Shown: positions 46,518-58,600, counted from the stretch's first letter. The stretch is 64,000 nucleotides of DNA from Pestalotiopsis fici W106-1 (GCF_000516985.1 NW_006917097.1:682001-746000), one strand, 5' to 3'. The notes: a model not told the origin generated them from the sequence alone. Made by a program: numbers and translations.

Positions 46518-47525
46518 CTACCATTTTCCGTCTGTACGGCCATGGGGTTGAATGTACTTGGGAACAACAAAGAGTGACTTGGCGTCGACGCAAACCTTGC
46601 CTTCCGGGGTCTCAACGGTGCCGTGTACCCAGAGTTTCCTGTCGCTCTTCTTGGTGCCGTCCTTACCAATCACCTCGTCAGCCTCTGAGAGAACCGGTCG
46701 CGTTCTGACGACGTAAAAGGCGTTGGTCAAGGTGGGTTTCTTGTAGGTCAGGTCCAGGTTAGCTGTCACACCCATGCGCGCCGGAAAGCGATAGATGGCG
46801 CAGCGCCCCATGCTCTCGTCCAGAATGGTGGCGAGAGAGCCGCCATGAACGACACCCGGGAAGCCGGAGAGGGCGCCGCCAAAGTACACGACGCTCACCA
46901 TTTCGCCCGTAGCCTTGTTGTGAAAGATGCGTTGATACGCCAGGCCGCGGCATCCAGACATGGGACCCGACGTGATGCTCAGGGGTCGTGAGCCCTCCCG
47001 CCAGTCCGAGTAGGCGTACCACGATTCCCATGCCGGGTCGGAGGAGAGGGCCTGTACCAATGGCAGCTTCTTGGCCTGGTCGTAGATCGACTCGAGAATG
47101 TACCCATCCTCTTTCGTGCCCGGCTCCGGTAGCGGCGGCGGCGAGACAGACAGTCGGAACAGAGAGCCTATGCTTGTGCCGATGAGCATGAATATGGCGG
47201 CATAGGCGTAACCACGGCGCCGGCGTTTGGGCTTGGGTTTCGGTGTGGTCTGGTGCTCTTCAGGCTGTGGATCGGATGATATCGTCGTCGTGGACTCGCT
47301 TGACGCGGAATGCGCCGCTTCTGCTGGCTGCTGTTTCTCGCGGAGGCTGCATGTGGTCGCAAAGCTTCTACTGCTATTCGCGACCAGTCGCTGTTGCGCA
47401 AACAGGTGCGCGGCAGCAGCTTTGAGATTATTGTTGGCGCAGCATCGCGACCCCCCGGCCGGTAATAGCTTTTGCGAAATGGGCTGCGCAACAACAGACC
47501 TCGCAAGGTACTGGGCACGAAACAT
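46518..47525 (-). CDS. Mitochondrial thioesterase-superfamily (hot-dog) protein
   Basis: Single-exon gene, 335 residues. The N-terminal 60 residues are rich in Arg, Ala, Ser and Gln with almost no acidic residues (RSFATTCS near 53-60), a mitochondrial targeting sequence. A polar linker and a basic RRRR patch follow, then one hydrophobic helix (about 106-124). The rest is a hot-dog thioesterase domain with the key GFPGVVHGGSLATILDESMG (His227-Gly228-Gly229; Asp236 and Glu237 in the helix), then TANLDLTYKKPT. The layout is like fungal proteins annotated as PaaI-type thioesterases and may correspond to yeast Fmp10; I am not sure of the orthology. Likely role: cleaving acyl-CoA at the mitochondrial inner membrane. 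Substrate unknown. Confidence 0.87.
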   Translation of the reverse strand: MFRAQYLARSVVAQPISQKLLPAGGSRCCANNNLKAAAAHLFAQQRLVANSSRSFATTCSLREKQQPAEAAHSASSESTTTISSDPQPEEHQTTPKPKPKRRRRGYAYAAIFMLIGTSIGSLFRLSVSPPPLPEPGTKEDGYILESIYDQAKKLPLVQALSSDPAWESWYAYSDWREGSRPLSITSGPMSGCRGLAYQRIFHNKATGEMVSVVYFGGALSGFPGVVHGGSLATILDESMGRCAIYRFPARMGVTANLDLTYKKPTLTNAFYVVRTRPVLSEADEVIGKDGTKKSDRKLWVHGTVETPEGKVCVDAKSLFVVPKYIQPHGRTDGKW

Positions 47526-49116
47526 TGCGCCCGTCCCTTGGCTATCTTGGAACGGTGGAAAAGAAAAAGAGAGTGTGTGTTCCGTACGCTGGAGAGGGGG
47601 CGGGTCGGAGTGACCGGTCGCAAAGAAGAGAATTCGGCAGTGACAGAAGTGGACGAATGGATGGATGGCGTTGATGATCCCGTGGTTGAGACATTCTTTT
47701 GCTCTGCCGTTGGACGCCTGCCCAAAAAGCTTATTGCTTTAACCCGCGGCTAGCAGCAGGTGCCATTCCAACGTAGGTAGGTACATTACGTAGCTGCTGC
47801 AATGCTTTATTACTCGGTGGAACGTGTAGCGTGCAATTTTGCATATATTGGCATCACCTCAATATCTGTCAAACCTACATATGAGTAACGCCGTACATGG
47901 CTTCAGCTACCTGCTACATACATATATTTGTACATACATGCTGCATCTTGACAAGACATGCGTTTTTTTGGGCAATCGTAACCTATTGGCCAATAGTTTG
48001 CAATGGTTGTTGCACCGCAGCTGGCTGGCTCCAGCCTCCATCTCTTATTTCCCCTGTTTGTTGGCGCCATTTCCGTGGCGCAGTCAAGAATGGAAGATCC
48101 CGACGCTTGAGCTATTGGTCGACCCTCCACGGCGCACGATCTAGTCAGGTCGATGGGGGTCGCAAGACGGAAAAATAAGAGAGAGGGAGGGAAATGTTAA
48201 GGCCTTACTACCGGATGCCTCCATGTACTCCAAAGGCAGCGCTGTAATATTGACCCCGCTGATGGTGCACTATCTTGCGGTGCAGATGGGGATGCATCCA
48301 TTCTCCGCTGGCTTGACTTTCATTCATGTGCCTCTCTCTTAGCGAGGGCCACTCCCCCCTCGTGTCTGGTGGGGTTCTCATAGCAGCCAGCCAGGAAAAC
48401 TTGGGAGGGATCCAACGTCCCCGACCCGACCGACCATTCAGGGTCTTTTGCAGAGCTCTACCGGCTAGTAGAAACTGGTGGGCGCCTTTTTAGGAGGACG
48501 AGGGCCCCCCCAAAAGCCGACACAGAAAGCAGCTGTTATCCCCCAGGACAATGAGGCTGAACCTGGTTTGATTCCTTGATCAACAGGCTTTCTTCTCCCT
48601 GCCGACGTCTTGTCATCACCAAACACGTCGAATATGCCAGTGGTCATCGCCAATTGCCCATATATAACAGTCGACGTCATCAGCTAACAGCGACTGCAAG
48701 AGACAGCTTTCACGGGCGGCTCCAGCTGACCCATTCTGCTGGCCTGCAAGTCTCTTGCTGAGCGTCTTACCACCAGTTCTCTGCTCCGTACCTACCGTAC
48801 ATTACCTACTACTACCAGACCATCATCCACCCGCGCGCGCACCACTCTCATCTTAAACCAGAGATTACCTCGCGCGCAACGTCGTCGAGCAACCCAAGCG
48901 TCGGCTGCCAAGCTCGCCACTCAATTGCGCTCAGAGGCAGAGCCGCGCATATCTCTTATTTTTATCATCTCTTTTCTTCCAACTTTCTGCCTGGTTTCTG
49001 GCAGCTCGACCAGGAGCCAGGAAGCAAGCATTTCGGCTCACTGGTCTGGGGGGGCGACAAACTCCAAAACGCTCCTGCACCAAGGAAAGTTGGCGGACTC
49101 GGATCCCCAAGCAATT
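47526..49116. other. Divergent promoter region (thioesterase / zinc-finger gene)
   Basis: About 1.6 kb between two start codons on opposite strands. It holds CCTA/TAGG motifs near 47775 and 48790-48810 and a CGCGCGCGC run near 48831. From 48925 the frame of the zinc-finger gene is already open without an ATG. It encodes a hydrophobic stretch there, which may be leader sequence or part of a longer protein made after unseen upstream splicing. Confidence 0.5.
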
Positions 49117-51003
49117 ATGGACCCACATCTTACAACCCGAGCTGCCATCGCGCCGCGCTCCAACATGAGCGGCGGTGCCATTGCCGGTGCTGTCATCGGT
49201 TCCATCTTTGGACTTTCTATACTCGCTCTTGTTCTTGGCTTTCTATACTTCCGTTGGAAGCGAGGTTCCCGTCCCGTCGCCGAACTCGATGAAGATGACA
49301 AGCCGTCAGATACTGAGCGAAGGCTCTCCCTTTCGGGCTCTGGGCCACCCGGGTCGTCGCACTACAATGGGCAAGCAGATCCATGGGCTTCAAGTATAGA
49401 TGGCCACCAGCACACGGCATCTACCAATGACATTCCATATACAGATATTGCTTATCACTATTCGGATGGGCAGCAATTCGTGCAAGAACCCGATTCCATC
49501 TCAAATCCTGGCGATGGTCAAATCATTGAACAGTCTGATTTTGTTCCTCATAGTGCAACACATGATGGAGGCGCTGCCGACTACTACGACACATCTGTTC
49601 CCATGGACTCTGAGCCTGAACAAGAACCCTCGGCTCCCAGCAGGCAGATGACAGAACTCTATGAGGAACAGATTCGGAAATCACGGGAGAATAGGAAGAA
49701 CAGCAAGGGCTCAACATGGAGTCGATTTACCCAGGGACTCATGTCAAAGAGAAAACGATCAACCCGCGTATCGGAACTCGCCATGGAGGAAGGCAATGTT
49801 CCCACTTCATCCCCAACCACATCTAATCCAGACGTTGCCATTGACTCCATAGAAAGGCCCAAGGCAACGTCTGCGTCCCAGGATCGCAGTATTGTCCAGG
49901 ATGGCGATATCTTTGACGAGCCGCAAGAGATGAGTGACTCGAGTCGTCCGGACAAGCATACCAACAAGAAGACAAAACGGCGCGGACCCTCTGGAGACGA
50001 CCCCGGTCTTGTACCACACAGGCTGGACTCTCTTCCGTCTTCAGCACTGCGCCAAAAACCATTCCCTGCCGACAAGGTGCCCATCCGCCAGCCAACAAGA
50101 TTTCAAAGTCCCGACCTTCCAGAGCCAATGGAGGATGACACTGATCTCGTCACAACTGATAGATCTTCGGCTGTGCGTAATTCTCACTCTCCAGTACTAG
50201 ACGGTCAAGGCTTTAGCGCAGTCAATCCAATGGATATCATGAGGCCATCCAATGCGGCAGAAAAGGCAGTCTTTACCAATGCAGAATTGATCCGTATAGC
50301 ATCTGTATCAGCATCGCCGCCAGCATCACCCCCATACAATGCCGCCTCACCGCCCATCACAGACGTTGAGCACAGTATGACCAACCCATCTCACGAAGAT
50401 GCGGATCATGCTGACGAGTCGGAATATGATGAGTCGGAAGAGGAGGAAGACGAAGACGAGGTGATGGATGAAGCGCCGCAATCCTTGGAGGCACCACAAA
50501 TCACAATCGAGGACGTCTTCATTACCGATGGTCCATCTGACTGGTCCACACCCGGGGGAACAACCTTGACAAATGCATCTAGTGGGCGAACTCCAGGCAC
50601 CGATATCACTTCATCTCCCTCTCCCGCTCCATCAATTGGCATTCTACACCCAGATAGCAGTGCTTCTCCGCCCGAGTCGGCTACATCGCCCAAACTCGTT
50701 CTCACTTGCGAGCAGTGTGACCGTACATTCGACCAGATACACAAGCTGAATCACCACAAGAGGTATCACGATCGCCGACATTGCTGTCCTTACCCCGGCT
50801 GTGATAAGAAATTCGGCACCAAAACACATCTGGATCGGCACGTCAATGATAAGCACGAAAAGACAAAGGGTTATCACTGCACAGAGTCTGGGTGCCAGTA
50901 CTATATTGGCGGTAAACTATTCCCTCGCAAGGATAACTGGAAGCGACACATGGTCAACAAGCACGGCATCAATCCCACGATAGATCCCCCACTTGTTGGA
51001 TGA
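49117..51003 (+). CDS. C2H2 zinc-finger protein with N-terminal transmembrane segment
   Basis: One continuous frame, no intron, 628 residues from the ATG at 49117. Residues 18-45 form a clear membrane helix (GGAIAGAVIGSIFGLSILALVLGFLYFRWKRG), with positive residues right after it. Such Gly/Ala-rich single helices are typical of fungal plasma-membrane proteins. A long polar, Ser/Pro/Asp/Glu-rich region follows with PEST-like parts, an acidic block (about 425-450) and basic stretches. At the C-terminus are three C2H2-like fingers: Cys531-Cys534 with His546/551, Cys557-Cys562 with His575/580, and an atypical third with long spacing (Cys588-Cys593, His611, His616). This is the layout of a membrane-held transcription factor that could be released by proteolysis. 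Function and release are inference. Confidence 0.8.
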   Translation: MDPHLTTRAAIAPRSNMSGGAIAGAVIGSIFGLSILALVLGFLYFRWKRGSRPVAELDEDDKPSDTERRLSLSGSGPPGSSHYNGQADPWASSIDGHQHTASTNDIPYTDIAYHYSDGQQFVQEPDSISNPGDGQIIEQSDFVPHSATHDGGAADYYDTSVPMDSEPEQEPSAPSRQMTELYEEQIRKSRENRKNSKGSTWSRFTQGLMSKRKRSTRVSELAMEEGNVPTSSPTTSNPDVAIDSIERPKATSASQDRSIVQDGDIFDEPQEMSDSSRPDKHTNKKTKRRGPSGDDPGLVPHRLDSLPSSALRQKPFPADKVPIRQPTRFQSPDLPEPMEDDTDLVTTDRSSAVRNSHSPVLDGQGFSAVNPMDIMRPSNAAEKAVFTNAELIRIASVSASPPASPPYNAASPPITDVEHSMTNPSHEDADHADESEYDESEEEEDEDEVMDEAPQSLEAPQITIEDVFITDGPSDWSTPGGTTLTNASSGRTPGTDITSSPSPAPSIGILHPDSSASPPESATSPKLVLTCEQCDRTFDQIHKLNHHKRYHDRRHCCPYPGCDKKFGTKTHLDRHVNDKHEKTKGYHCTESGCQYYIGGKLFPRKDNWKRHMVNKHGINPTIDPPLVG

Positions 51004-52426
51004 GGCCAAAACCAGTACACATACCACCTTACTATGCACAAAGACGCGTTTAATCCTTTTCCATCATTGAAGACTGACATACATTATCATGTCCGAGCGA
51101 TGATGTTGAATTGATTCGAAGCGACATTTCGTTTCATGTATATATCTCAGCAGCATACGATGCTAGTACAAGCATCGACGGCGTTTGTATATGAATTAGC
51201 GCATACGGCTTCCTGGTTGATGGAGTTGCATTCGTTTATATTGGAATGGAGTCGAAGGGAACACAAAGCCTGGTAAGGCTGTTTAGGGCCGCGGCTGATC
51301 TGAAGACTGTCAATCGCTACATCTTCAACGAAGATTGATGGCTCGTGTGGCGGCGACAAATTGTCTCGACCCGTCACTGAGTCGCATAGAATTTTGGAAT
51401 ACAAACTTGTGACCCCGACCCAGCACTCATCTTTTGCACGTCATGGATGCAAAATAGATGCTGTCGAGCAGCAATCCTTGAAAGCATTATTGGACGTTGA
51501 CTCAAATAAGAAGTCGGCTTCATTTTCAGTCATGCCGTAGACAGCCTACCACGGGCCTTGTCTACCATACCTAATGTGATCCAACGGCTCATCACAAGCA
51601 ATCTCATGGCCCACGGTCTGCAATAGGTATTATATGGAGCCCTTCAAACAAGCTTCAAAAGAAAGTACTGTAGATCCTCCTCAGTTTGGAGTGTGGGGAA
51701 GAACGGGGTGGATTACTCGAGACGCCAAGTCAGCCAATAGCGTGAGTCAGCCAATAGCGTGACGCCCGCGGTTGGAGCATCTGTATCAGAATACCGAACC
51801 CTCAAACAAGCCCGGTTTGGGAATATACCACACGACGACCCGCCTATACCAGGCGGACCAGCCATTCAAGGCGTCTGCTCGCACAATAAGAGGATCCAAT
51901 CGTCCCACCCCCAGAAACTTGAAGACTCGTCCCGACATCTTGGCATCTTGGCATCTTGGCGTTTTGAGCTCTGCTCTCTTTCCAAAGCCCAACTTTATCG
52001 AGTGCACATGGCAAAGATGGAGAGAAGGAGAGAGCATTGAGGCTTTGTACAAGGGCTCGTGTCGCAAATGGCTGGCTACGACGTCGTCTTGTAGAGCGCC
52101 TGGGGCTGCGCGGTCGCTCATGACCCTTCTAGAAGGTCCAGTCTGGTTTGTTTTGGCATTCCCGTGATCGACAGAGGGGGGAGAAAGCGAAGAGGTTTTG
52201 TTCTGTCTCTCTGTCGTGTTTCCCCTTCTTCTTTTCTATATACCTGGGCCACTTCGCCATTCTGTGCTTTTGAGTTGCGCTTGAGTCTGTCTGGGAGGTG
52301 ATGTGATCTGGAGATTTACCTCAAAAGTCTGATCTATTTCTGTCCTATTCTCTTCTCTCCGCGACTGGTTCGTTTATTATAAATTTCGTATTTTATATTG
52401 CTATACATTTAACCTCATAATCCAGA
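51004..52426. other. Intergenic region upstream of the secreted hydrolase
   Basis: About 1.4 kb holding the promoter of the next gene. The last 150 bases are pyrimidine-rich, then AT-rich, as in a fungal 5' leader. A GTCAGCCAATAGCGTGA-type unit occurs twice in a row near 51728-51762. No gene is supported. Confidence 0.5.
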
Positions 52427-53537
52427 ATGTTGACCGTTCGATCTCTCCTGGCCCTCGGCCTGCTCACTGCCGTCGAGGCGTTTCCGGGTCCTCACTTGAA
52501 CCCCCGGGCAAGGACAAAGGCCACTGGAGGAGGCAGGCAGAAGGCGCAGACGGCCTTTCAACAGGCGCAGCAGATTCCACAGGGCATCTCGACAGCGACT
52601 GATGGATCGACCATTCTCGACATGACCGCAGAGGTGAAGTAAGTTTTTCAGTCTTGCTCCTCGAACTTATCCATCACCCGGACCGTACTGGTCAAGGGTG
52701 CGAAGAAAAACCGATATGCTAATCAGTATCAACAGCGGCCTCCCTCTCCGATTCAAGATCTCCGGTCCCGCCGACCAATTCACAACAGACTCGGGCGTCG
52801 ACGGCGCGACACAGGACGCCAACGCGACGACGGGCACCCTGGGCCTGAACGTGCTCCTGCACGGCGACGGCGGGCAATCCTTTTTCGACTTTCCCAACCA
52901 GGCCGTGCAGGCCAACCTGGCGGGCGTGGCGGTCCTGGCTCCCGACCCCAACCTCTTCTGGGGCGGAGGCTCGGGCCTCGACCGCACCGACGGCGTCGCC
53001 CACGCCCAGGCCGTCAATGATCTCGTGCAGACAGTCCTGCCCCAGGTCATGGCCTTTAACGCCTCGCAGGTCTCCTTCACGGGCGTCTCGGGCGGCTCCC
53101 TCCTGCTCTCGGGCTTCTTCGTCCCCGCCCACATGACCAATTTCCAGGGCAACGGCGTGCTCCTCAACTGCGGCGGCCTGGCGCCCCAGGTGGATTTTGT
53201 CGATGCCGATGCCGTGGCCGCCTCGACGCGGATCCATTTCCAGAGCACGCAGCAGGAGCTTGCCGAGCTGCAGCAGAGCATCCCTCAAAGTGTCGCCGCC
53301 TATGAGCAGGTCGCGTCCGATGCTGGGTTGAGCGCCGACCAGATTGGTACCCTTCAGACTGTCGACAACTCTCCCAATGGCGGGCACTGCGAGTTTGACG
53401 AAAAGGACTTTGTCAGTGGTGTTCAGCTCATGGCTGATAGCTTTTCAGATGTTATGCAGGGTGGCACCGGACAGGTGAATGGTGTTAATGTGCTCAACCC
53501 TGTTGTTGGAAACGAGAATCTTCAATTTAGCGGCTAG
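52427..53537 (+). CDS. Secreted serine-hydrolase-like protein (alpha/beta hydrolase type)
   Basis: Two exons (52427-52638, 52727-53537), intron 88 bp, 340 residues. A signal peptide ends near VEAFPGP (about 18-20). A spacer rich in Gln, Arg and Thr follows. The main domain starts near NINSGLPLRF and has NVLLHGDGGQSFFDFPN (oxyanion-type strand and loop), then FTGVSGGSLLLSG with the GxSxG serine at Ser192. A late His in NGGHCEFD (His291) is a good candidate for the third catalytic residue. The layout is that of secreted alpha/beta hydrolases, and close fungal homologues are often labelled only as hypothetical. Polyester, ester or lipid substrates are possible. The protein is GC-rich across its main exon. 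Confidence 0.78.
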
Positions 53538-53783
53538 TCGATGAGAGTTGGGTGATGAGGCATTGAAATTGACTTGAAGACATACCAAGCAATGTCGATC
53601 CATCTCTCAAGGCCCGCCAATTCGAATAGTTCTTCAACTGGAAGCAATTATTGCTCTGCTACGAGTTGGAGATTCATCTCGAGGCTTTAATAAGGGTGAT
53701 ACAAGATAAAAACATTTATATTCAACCAATCTACATCTAATCATGATACAACCTCGGCCCCTATAAAACGCCCGACTTTATGT

Positions 53784-55661
53784 CTAAATAAATTTGCTGT
53801 CCTTGACAGTATACAAGTCAACGTACTCATCAACGGGGAAAGACTCCAACTTCTTGCCATCCAAGCCAAGCTCAACCAACTGCTTGACCTTGGACTCGGA
53901 GAAGTGGTGGCCAAGGTGCCTCTTGTACTTGTCCAGAATGTGGGGCTTGGCCTCTTCTCTGCGTAGACGGTGGCCAAGAGGAGCCTCAACAACAACCTCA
54001 TCCAGGACGGTGCCGTCATTCAGCTCAACGGTCAAGGCGTTGGAGATGGTTCGGAGGGCAGGGTCATGGTAGTCCTTGGTAAATTGTGGGTCCTCGACAC
54101 ACTTGATCTTCTTGCGGAGAGATTCGACCAGTTCAGAGGTAGCAGCCTCACCTCCGTCGGTGTAGTCAGTAGCCTCAAGACGGCCGAAGACAAGCATGAC
54201 GGAAGCCATGTATTGAATACAGTGGTCACGGTCGGCAAAGTTGTCCATGGGCTTGAACTGCTTGTCAATGATGCGAATGCAAGCCTCGTGTGTGCGGCAA
54301 GTAACAGCCTTGATGTCAGCGGCCGACTTGCCCTGCTCCTTGAGGATGGCGTGAATCTTCTGCGAAGCCTCTACAGCCGTCTGCGAGTGGAACTCGGCCG
54401 GGTACGAGACCTTGAAGAGCACGTTCTCCATGACGTAGCTGCCGTACGGTCTTTGGAACTCGAACTTGTTGCCCTTGAACAAGACATCGTAGAAACCCCA
54501 GACGGGTGCCGAGAGAACCGTGGGAATGCCAGGCTCGCCCTTAAGCACCTTGAGGGCCAGGTTGACAGCACGTTGGCAGGCATCACCGGCGGCCCACGAC
54601 TTTCGCGACATGGTGTTTGGCGAGTGGCGGTAGGTTCGCAAGCTCTGGCCGTCAACCCAAGCTTGAGTGACGGCGTCGGCAGTCTGCTTCTCGTTCAAAC
54701 CTAGCATCTTGGAGACAACAGCAGTACTGGCAACCTTGACGAGCACAACGTGGTCAAGACCGACCTTGTTGTACGAGTTGAGCAGAGCCAAGCATCCCTG
54801 GATCTCATGTGCCTTGACCATGGCCTCTAGGACATCACGGATGGTGAACTGCTTGCCACCAGCAATGTTTCCACCGGCCTTGTTTGTTCTGGTGATCCAA
54901 TCGGCGACAGCCAGAATGGCACCGAGGTTGTCGGAAGGGTGACCCCATTCAGCAGCCAGCCAGCAGTCGTTGTAGTCCAGCCATCGGATCATTGCACCAA
55001 TGTTGAAAGCGGCATTGACCGGGTCCAGCTGGAAGTTGGTACCTGGGACCTTGGGCCCATTGGGGACGACGGTGCCCGGGACGATGGGGCCGAGAAGTTT
55101 TGTGCATTCCTTGAAGCGCAGGCCTTCAAGACCGCAGCCCAATGTGTCGAGGAAGACCCATCGTGCGGTGTCAAACTGTGGTGGACAAAAAGATGACGAC
55201 GGTTAGCCGCGGCTGTTGCTATACTAGTATGTGGGACGCGGGGTAAACCTGGAGTAGTAGGTAGGTAGGTAGGTAGGTAGGTAGGTAGGTAGAGGGAGAA
55301 CCGGGCAGAGCAAAAACACGCCGGTTACAATCCAGCACAGTTATCATGAGCGATTGGGCATACTCACAGCCAATTCCGAGTCAATTGGAGTATTGTGGAC
55401 ATAGCTGGCAATGTCCTTGATCTCGGGATCGTACTCGCGTCCTTCGGTAGGCATGGCGGGCGCTGCGCTGTGGCGGGAAGCTGTGGTGGAGAAGCAGCTG
55501 GCTCGTGAAACTGTAGACGACAGGACAGAAGCAGCAGAGCGAGGGGCGGCGCCGAGCTTGACTGAGGAGAGAGCTAGAGGAGCCGTTCGCTGAAGCTTGG
55601 AAGTGGGCTGAAGGCGTAGCGATCTGGAGGCAGTTCGAAGGCTGCGATTGACAGCAGACAT
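53784..55661 (-). CDS. 2-methylcitrate dehydratase, mitochondrial (MmgE/PrpD family)
   Basis: Two exons (55661-55368, 55175-53784), intron 192 bp, 561 residues. The first 65 residues are rich in Arg, Ser, Ala and Leu with few acids (ASCFSTTASRHSAAPAMPTE), a mitochondrial targeting sequence. The MmgE/PrpD fold begins at YDPEIKDIASYV. It continues with FDTARWVFLDTLGCGLEG, the family's AAFNIGAMIRWLDYND, and WLAAEWGHPSDNLGAILAVADW. This last motif is typical of 2-methylcitrate dehydratase and separates it from cis-aconitate decarboxylase. The enzyme removes water from 2-methylcitrate in propionyl-CoA breakdown. The neighbours are not other methylcitrate-cycle genes, as is usual in fungi. The intron is unusually long for this window and carries a TAGG microsatellite. 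Confidence 0.92.
55256..55292 (+). repeat. TAGG microsatellite inside the intron of the dehydratase gene
   Basis: About nine copies of TAGG, read as CCTA on the coding strand, in the 192-bp intron. It lies upstream of the acceptor by about 80 bases. Confidence 0.9.
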
Positions 55662-58600
55662 CTTGTGAGCTTCGGGGAGCAAGCAGCAGGAAGCAATCTG
55701 ACAGGACGGAGAGAAAGAAAGAAAAAAGGTCAAGTGGGATGTTCGGGTTTCGGGGAAGGAGAAATAAACAAAAAAAAAAGTAATCAGAGCCAATAGCTTC
55801 TGAAATCAGGTCACGGTTACCAGCGACTTATTACCTGTTTGCCGCAGCACATTGGAGCTCTTCCCCAGCATAAAACCCGCTGACACTTGTCACTCGGCTA
55901 CAGTGGGTTTAGCATGGCTTTAAGACAGGTACTGGGCCATTGGAGCCATCCCCAGAGGGGCTATCGGGCTGCTGATTACCCCAAACAAACCTTCCCCAGT
56001 CTTTTTGAGCCTCGGGATCCGCCAATTCTTTTCCTGGGGGAGGACGCCAAGCCTCAATTCAAGCACTAAGACAGAACCCCTCCCCCCAAAAGACCCCTGC
56101 TCTTCAACACTATCCTCGGCTCATTGAAGCCAACAACCAAACAATGGAATCCAATCTGACCGACTATTGGAAGTTCACCTGGGCGGACGAATGGGATGGG
56201 AGGCGGGTTGTGACGAAAGAACCATATAGTATAGTTTTCGGCTATATGACTTTGATTGATATACTGTTACGCACTGTCTTTGCCGTTGGCTCAGTATACT
56301 TGTGAGCTTTATTTTCATCAGACTGTGTTCAAATGGTATTGGCCTGGAGATTCTTCTTCCAGGTCCACAAAGTAAAGTGCGCACAAACTGGAACAAAAGC
56401 CCTTCCCGTACAGCCGACAGCTTCTATGATGATGTACTCAGATAGCCACAGGCATCAGCCCCTTGCGGCGCATTATCAGTCCTTGATACAATTGAAACCC
56501 ACCCAGAAAGAGAGCCTGGTTTCTCAAACTGGCAAAGAATCTCCCGCCTGGTGACATCGTATTGAAGATATCTGTGATGGAGGTAGGTAGCTGCGCGGTG
56601 TCGGAATGGTTGTACAAAATATGCGGCAGGCAGGCGCTATCCTTTGTAAACGGTTGCACAATGTAATATATCGTAACTTCGGGTCTTGAGAAAATGCAGA
56701 AAATAAAAATGTATAAAAGTTCTGGCCCTAGAGTCGTTCGTCATGTGAAAGAGGTTTAATTGTGCTTCTGAGTCAGAAATAGACGCCAGGTGATATGACC
56801 AGTATCTCAAATTGAAGGTCAAAATTAAAGATGGTCCTCATCTAAGAAATTAATGGGCAAAAACTTGATATTCATCACGACGCTTCCTGTAGCTTCCCAT
56901 TGTGACACACTCAATAGCCACCCTGTGGCGCAATCAGCAAGCCAGCAAGTGCAGACAAAGACCCGGTGACCAGCTCGGTATCGTTCTCGTCGTGGACCTT
57001 TTCTCGAAATTTGCGAGTCGTTCACGGCGTAAGACTCTGGAGTGATTAGCAGCCTCACTAAAAGCTTTCACAACAGCTCGAGCATATGTACCTTTGTGCA
57101 TGGTCATGGAAGCCGCAACCCGTATCTGTGGTTCTTGGGGACCATCTCCTTTGCCCTTTCAATGGGAGCCCGCGTCTCTTGCTGTAGCGTAATGGTAGCA
57201 CAGGCAGCGGACGGTGCTGCTCGACCGGCTGCTGAGCTGAATAGATAGGTGCTGGTAAAAGGACATCTCCCACGACCAGGCGCAATAGACTCCCAGCTAC
57301 TAGCAGATGTGATTTGTATGATATTACTTGCGTTGTGAAATGTGGCACCAATGACCCTAGCTTGGCAAACCGGCCGTTGGGCCAGGAAAATGGTAAGTGA
57401 TGGAGTGTGCCATGACGCACCAGTAGTCATCGGAGGTGAATGCGGTTGCTACAACGTGTTGCAATTATTGTAAAGGTGTTGAAAGAGCTCAAAATGAAAG
57501 CTCTAAAAGTGCATAGAAAGAATGAAAGAAAAGGACAGGGGAAAGCACAAGTAATAGCATATAAAGTTGGTGGTTTTTGGGGTCAGGATATAAATATATA
57601 ATGAACAACGAAGGCCTGCAAGGGACAATGGAGAGAATTCAGCTCAATTTTACTGTAACCGAAAACACCATGTGCTCGGCAAGAGATATGTCGAGAAGAA
57701 GTGAAGAGGGCATTTGACTTACTGCTGAACGTGGATTTTAGTACAAGAGAGTATGAATGCATGCCGCTTTTCACCCCCTGCCCTCACACGGATGTTGAAA
57801 GCGACCTAGATGACTGCGAATTTGATGGCCTCATCACTTCCTTGTATCGAGTTGGTGTTGTCCTTGGGATGAAGTAATATTCGAAATGGGATTGCTAATA
57901 GGAATATATGATTCAAAAGACTGGGGATGGTGTTTTGGTGAGAAGAGGTCCAAGGCCAACCACTACTATGAAAAATAAATATTGAACCCCAAGGCAAGAG
58001 GGGATGCCCTTTCCGCATGATTTTAACGCTTCCCTCTGCCTGCTCATGGATGTCAAACTATCGCTCCTTACTCATGATCGCCCTACGGGGCGGAAGAGAA
58101 GCTACTAGGTCGTCACTTTTGCGCGATGTTAATACAAATTGACTTGAGCTGGAAGTCTTGTTTTATATTTGATTTTTTCCCACTGTTTGAAATCTGGCAA
58201 GATGTCTACTGTTCTCGGTCATTTGTATATCAACGACTGCTCCGAACACAATCTTCTTGCTTGTGCTGATCTGTCGTAATTCCCAAAACCATAAATGTGA
58301 TCTGGTTGTGCAGACACCAAGCATGAAATCATGGCATGAGTCACTGCCATGGGTAAAAAGCATTATCTCAGGTGGTTTAGTTCATGTGTTTGACCTGGAC
58401 TTGTGGATGACATACCCAGATCTAAAGTTATAGAGCGCAATGCACTATAGAGATGACGAGGAAATCGTCTCAAGAACCGACACTGTAATGTAGTGGCTAA
58501 TAAACTCCCAAAATACCGGAATTCATAACAAAAAGGTATTGTTATTTGCCGAATATACAAATCCTATAAAAAGAAACTCTATAATAATAATAAGGAAATT

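Noticed and set aside
48925..49116. Upstream extension of the zinc-finger protein with a signal-peptide-like stretch
   Set aside because: The frame is open but has no ATG; kept as leader unless transcripts show an upstream exon.
52719..53387. Antisense frames of over 200 codons inside the secreted hydrolase gene
   Set aside because: Shadows caused by high third-position GC in the sense gene.
57058..57430. Overlapping open frames on the minus strand
   Set aside because: Two frames of similar length compete, with no domain and no splice pattern.
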